This document shows, piece by piece, positions 7,394 through 10,359 of a DNA stretch of 10,359 nucleotides. The stretch is from Acidobacteriota bacterium (lineage in GTDB: Bacteria; Acidobacteriota; Terriglobia; Terriglobales; Acidobacteriaceae). Each line of letters starts with the position of its first letter. Position 1 is the stretch's first letter. The stretch is taken from the NCBI GenBank assembly GCA_021782675.1, contig JAJXUS010000035.1, positions 1 through 10,359 of the forward strand. The letters run 5' to 3'. Under the pieces are notes generated by a model. The model was not told where the DNA came from. It did no database searches and worked only from the letters and a program-made list of their open reading frames with translations. The position numbers were made by a program, and so were the translations under genes.

Positions 7394-8206
7394 GTGAGTT
7401 CGTTGCGCATCGCCAGCCTGCAGCCGAGCATTACGCTTACGCTTGCGCGTCTGGACCGGCTGGATACCCTGGTGGCCTGCACGCGATATTGCCTGCAGTC
7501 GGTCCCAGCGCTGCGGCAGGCCGGGCTGACGGTCGTCGCGGACTCCTGGTCCTCGACGACAGAGGAATTGCGCGAGGCGCGTCCCAATCTGGTGCTCGCC
7601 TCCGTGCCCTATCGGGAAGAAACTCTGGCCGCCATCCTTCGCACTGGCACGCCTGTCGTCACGCTGGCGCCGCACACGCTCGCGGATGTCCTGATGGACA
7701 TTCGCCTGCTTGCGGCGATCGTCGATGCTCGCGCCGCGGGTGAAGCCCTGTGTGGGGAGATCGAAGCGGAGATTGCGCACGTGCGCAGCGCTACGGCAAG
7801 TTTGCCGCGGCCGCGCATGTACTGCGAAGAATGGGGCAAGCCGCCCATTCACTCCCAGCCCTGGGTGGCGGAGCTGGTAGAGGCGGCGGGTGGGGAATTT
7901 GTCGGTGAGCCTGGAAAAGTAACGACCCTCGATGCCGTCGCTGGCAGCGACCCTGACGTGCTGGGATTCGCCTGGTGTGGCGCGGGGGACCGGGTGCCGC
8001 TCGGCCGCATGGTGGCGAAACGCGGATGGCATCAGCTGCGGGCCGTGCAGCAGGGCCGTGTCTACTGTGTCCCCGATGAGTTTCTGAATACGCCGGCCCA
8101 CACGCTGCTGGAGGGGCTGCACGCCATCGCGGGCATCCTGCATCCGGAGGTTTTCCCCGCACATCCTCGCGTCATCGCTTTGCCCGACTCGCCGATCCCG
8201 CAATAA
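7394..8206 (+). CDS. BtuF-like solute-binding-fold protein without signal peptide
   Basis: This 270-residue protein (GTG start) has the two-lobed fold of class III substrate-binding proteins such as the vitamin B12-binding BtuF. Residues 3-15 (SLRIASLQPSITL) match the first strand of BtuF proteins, NLVLAS (65-70) the second, and EEWGKPP...WVAELVEAAGG (145-167) the inter-lobe motif typical of cobalamin-binding relatives. It starts directly at the first strand: no signal peptide or lipobox is visible from the GTG at 7394, nor from the upstream ATG at 7325, which would overlap the HAD gene by 59 bases. GAGAG over the preceding stop codon, seven bases before the GTG, supports this start. No ABC permease or ATPase lies beside it. 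Ligand unknown: a corrinoid is possible by family, and a cytosolic role is inferred. Confidence 0.75.
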   Translation: MSSLRIASLQPSITLTLARLDRLDTLVACTRYCLQSVPALRQAGLTVVADSWSSTTEELREARPNLVLASVPYREETLAAILRTGTPVVTLAPHTLADVLMDIRLLAAIVDARAAGEALCGEIEAEIAHVRSATASLPRPRMYCEEWGKPPIHSQPWVAELVEAAGGEFVGEPGKVTTLDAVAGSDPDVLGFAWCGAGDRVPLGRMVAKRGWHQLRAVQQGRVYCVPDEFLNTPAHTLLEGLHAIAGILHPEVFPAHPRVIALPDSPIPQ

Positions 8207-8212
8207 ATCTCT

Positions 8213-8668
8213 ATGCTGGTGGGCATGGAATCGCAGGCGCCCAGCCCGCCGCTAACCGCTCCATCCCCCGTCCGCGTCCGCGAGGTTGCGGCCGCGCTGA
8301 TCCTGCGCGGTGAGGAGGTGCTGATCTGTCAGCGCAAGGCCGGTACGCCCATGGGGCTGCAGTGGGAGTTTCCCGGCGGTAAGCTGGAGGCCGGAGAAAC
8401 GCCGGAGCAGGCGCTGCGGCGCGAGTTGCAGGAGGAGCTGGCGATCGATGCCGAGGTGGGCAGGCTTTTAACGGAAATCCTGTACCACTACAGGAATGGG
8501 AGCGCCATCCATCTGCGGTTTTTTGAGGTGCGCAGTTTTTCCGGCACTCCGCAGAACTGCGTGTTTGAGGATATGCGCTGGGTGGCTTTGCGGGATCTGC
8601 CCGCTTATAACTTCCTGGCGGCGGACAGGACCTTTGTGCGCGATCTGGCGCGCGGCGCATTTCTCTAG
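8213..8668 (+). CDS. MutT-type Nudix hydrolase
   Basis: This 151-residue protein carries the Nudix box at about 56-78: Gly56, Glu62, the Arg70-Glu71-Leu72 core and Glu74/Glu75 that bind the metal. The last Gly of the box is replaced by Ala77, a common variant. The context WEFPGGKLEAGETPEQAL and the length resemble MutT/8-oxo-dGTP diphosphatases, which remove oxidised nucleotides, but Nudix substrate assignment from sequence is unreliable. The start may be the ATG at 8213 or Met5 at 8225; the second has GGTGGG just upstream, and the first ~20 residues are not conserved in character. It follows the BtuF-like gene by six bases, so it is likely in the same operon. Its TAG stop overlaps that of the convergent transporter gene. 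Confidence 0.88.
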   Translation: MLVGMESQAPSPPLTAPSPVRVREVAAALILRGEEVLICQRKAGTPMGLQWEFPGGKLEAGETPEQALRRELQEELAIDAEVGRLLTEILYHYRNGSAIHLRFFEVRSFSGTPQNCVFEDMRWVALRDLPAYNFLAADRTFVRDLARGAFL

Positions 8669-9906
8669 GCGCCAGGGGCGAACAACAGGGCGAGCGACAG
8701 GACGATGACGATGATGGCCGTCAGCCACGCGACCCAATTGAAGAAGCGATTATTGGTGTGCTTCCCCATCAGTTCTTTGTTGTTAATCAGCAGCAGCATC
8801 AGGATCATGACCACCGGAAGCAGCACGCCGTTGAGAACCTGCGACAGAATGGTCACCTTGACCAGCGGAAAGTTCGGCCACAGAACAACCGCAGCGCCGC
8901 CCGCGATTAGCAGGGTGTAGAGCCAGTAAAACGCCGGCGCCTCTGAAAAACGCTTATCCAGACCCGACTCAAAGCCCATTCCCTCGCAGACGGTGTAAGC
9001 CGTGGAGAGCGGCAGGATCGAAGCAGCAAACAGCGAGGCGTTGAACAAGCCGGCGGCAAACAGAATGAAGGCATATTTGCCGGCCAGCGGCTTCATTGCC
9101 TCCGCTGCGTCGGCAGCGTTCTGAATGGAGCCCAGACCATGGACGAACAGGGTCGCTGCGCAGGCCACGATGATGAACCAGGCCACAATATCGGTGAAGA
9201 ATGATCCGACAACGACGTCGGTCCGCGACGCATTCAGACCCTTGGGGGTAATGCCTTTTTCGACCACCGAAGACTGCATATAAAACTGCATCCACGGTGC
9301 GATGGTGGTGCCGATGACGCCCACCGTCATGTAGATGTACGACGAACTATGCCAGACCGAGCGCGACGGCAGCGTGACGGAAGAGACCAGCGCCGTGTGC
9401 CAGTTGGGGCCCGACAGTACGCCAGCAAAGATATAGGCGATGTAGATGACGGAGGCGACGAGAAAGACCTTCTCGACGCCCTTGTAGTCCCCTTTAATGA
9501 CGAGCAGCCACACCAGCAGAGCGCACACCGGCACCGAGACATATTTGCTGATGTGAAACAGCTCCATGCTGCCGGCGATGCCGGAAAACTCCGCCATCAC
9601 ATTGCCAAAGTTGACGATGACCAGCAGGATCATGAGGAAGAAGGTGAGGCGCAGGCCAAATTGCTCGCGAATCAGATCGCTGAGTCCTTTGCCGGTCACG
9701 ATACCCATCCGGGCGCACATTTCCTGCACGACAATCAGGGCCAGGGTGATGGGCAGCACAGTCCACAGCAGCGTGTAGCCGAACTGGGCCCCGGCCTGCG
9801 AATAGGTGAGGATGCCCCCGGCGTCGTTATCGACGTTGGCCGTGATAAAGCCTGGCCCGATGACGGCCAGAAACAGAGCGAGTTGGGTCCTCCAGCGGCG
9901 CGCCAT
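8665..9906 (-). CDS. Nramp-family divalent metal transporter, NRMT-like variant
   Basis: This 413-residue inner-membrane protein has about 11 hydrophobic helices and the Nramp layout. Helix 1 (GPGFITANVDNDAGG, 17-31) aligns without gaps to the Nramp helix that carries DPGN, but here the motif reads DAGG (28-31): the metal-binding Asp28 stays and the Asn is Gly31. In helix 6 the MPH motif reads APW (203-205), so the sulfur ligand Met is Ala. In the family, loss of this Met goes with transport of hard ions such as Mg2+ (NRMT) or Al3+ rather than Mn/Fe. The ATG at 9906 has GGAG eight bases upstream; the open frame extends to 10293, but that part is arginine-rich and not transporter-like. No metal riboswitch was recognised. 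It may share a transcript with the upstream reductase-like gene. Confidence 0.9.
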   Translation of the reverse strand: MARRWRTQLALFLAVIGPGFITANVDNDAGGILTYSQAGAQFGYTLLWTVLPITLALIVVQEMCARMGIVTGKGLSDLIREQFGLRLTFFLMILLVIVNFGNVMAEFSGIAGSMELFHISKYVSVPVCALLVWLLVIKGDYKGVEKVFLVASVIYIAYIFAGVLSGPNWHTALVSSVTLPSRSVWHSSSYIYMTVGVIGTTIAPWMQFYMQSSVVEKGITPKGLNASRTDVVVGSFFTDIVAWFIIVACAATLFVHGLGSIQNAADAAEAMKPLAGKYAFILFAAGLFNASLFAASILPLSTAYTVCEGMGFESGLDKRFSEAPAFYWLYTLLIAGGAAVVLWPNFPLVKVTILSQVLNGVLLPVVMILMLLLINNKELMGKHTNNRFFNWVAWLTAIIVIVLSLALLFAPGA

Positions 9907-10055
9907 TTCATTGACTCCGGATGTTTCAGGGTACACGAACTGGTGGAGAGAGCGCTGAGCCGAGCGATTGAAATTCGCAAGAAATTTGGCCCGCGTCAGA
10001 ACCTGTAGCCGGTGTGCGTTCAACCCGCCGCCTGCAGGGAGCCTGCGCGAAGCGG
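9907..10055 (-). other. Intergenic region upstream of the transporter
   Basis: These 149 bases hold no gene that I can support. On the minus strand, GGAG at 9915-9918 is the ribosome binding site of the transporter. A short weak stem GCAGG/CCTGC sits near 10034-10046, soon after the reductase-like stop codon, without a T-run. I saw no clear promoter boxes, and no yybP-ykoY or M-box-like core that would mark manganese or magnesium control. Confidence 0.35.
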
Positions 10056-10359
10056 CTACGGTTCGTGCAGCAGCGCCAGTAAGCGGCGGGAACGTTCGAT
10101 CCACTGCGCGTCGGTGCACATCGTCACGTTGTGCTCCAGGTGATTCGCGTTGCGCGAGGAAAATAAAACCATCGCGCTGCGGCCTGAGACAAGTGCGCCG
10201 GCCAGCAACAGCCCGGCGAGTGTCGCACGGTCCTGCAAGTCGGCGTCCACGGCTGCGGACCAGCGGCGGCAGAGGGCTGGATCGGCGAGGCACTCTGTCA
10301 GAGAGGTCAGAGCGCCCGAGATGGTGCGATGATGAATCTGAAACGACTCTGGATATTCA
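10056..10359 (-). CDS. 3' end of a probable aldo/keto reductase
   Basis: The frame is open from the right edge to the TAG at 10056-10058, giving the last ~100 residues of a protein whose start lies outside the window. The segment ADLQDRATLAGLLLAGAL...SAMVLFSSRNANHLEHNV resembles the C-terminal part of aldo/keto reductases, where a strand (here MVLFSSRN) and a helix after it bind the NADPH phosphate and adenine. An LEHNV-like helix follows, then a final helix ending LLALLHEP. The catalytic Asp, Tyr, Lys and His would lie upstream and cannot be checked. Family assignment rests only on this tail and is moderate; coding status is supported by the uninterrupted frame and the ordered hydrophobic pattern. 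It is 149 bases upstream of the transporter on the same strand. Confidence 0.55.
   Translation of the reverse strand, partial: EYPESFQIHHRTISGALTSLTECLADPALCRRWSAAVDADLQDRATLAGLLLAGALVSGRSAMVLFSSRNANHLEHNVTMCTDAQWIERSRRLLALLHEP

Noticed and set aside
9907..10293. Upstream extension of the transporter frame giving 542 residues
   Set aside because: The added residues are arginine-rich with no signal or helix, they overlap the reductase-like gene, and a good Shine-Dalgarno precedes the ATG at 9906.

Overview
This is a GC-rich bacterial window with dense chromosomal genes. A secA of about 1,011 residues with a C-terminal zinc tail, an adjacent xerD-xerC pair, a BtuF-like protein with no signal peptide, and an Nramp variant together suggest Acidobacteriota, most likely near Terriglobia. 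That assignment is inferred from protein style and not proven. No rRNA, tRNA, CRISPR array or insertion sequence was seen.

Left half, all on the minus strand and read right to left: xerD and xerC (4-base overlap), an 82-base spacer full of inverted repeats, a small DUF1648-type membrane protein, secA, and a membrane-anchored short-chain dehydrogenase (SDR). The SDR runs off the left edge. Its last ~37 visible residues no longer look like an SDR; they resemble the transmembrane part of the cell-division protein FtsX. The join is in frame near base 117, and the bases beyond it are clearly richer in G+C. This is either a gene fusion or a chimeric contig end.

Middle, on the plus strand: a tight three-gene unit made of a HAD phosphatase, a BtuF-like solute-binding-fold protein without a signal peptide, and a MutT-type Nudix hydrolase, with gaps of 10 and 6 bases. 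It diverges from xerD across about 190 bases that contain a 5'-leader hairpin.

Right part, on the minus strand: an Nramp-family metal transporter whose metal-site motifs are altered (DPGN to DAGG, MPH to APW), as expected for the Mg-transporting NRMT-like branch. It converges on the Nudix gene, and the two stop codons share the palindrome CTAG. Upstream of it is the 3' end of a gene, probably an aldo/keto reductase, that enters from the right edge.

Most of the content is housekeeping: protein export, chromosome dimer resolution, metal uptake and nucleotide sanitation. I found no clear undescribed multi-gene system. The best leads are the SDR/FtsX junction, the nested palindromes downstream of xerC, the signal-less BtuF-like protein in its small operon, and the Nramp variant.
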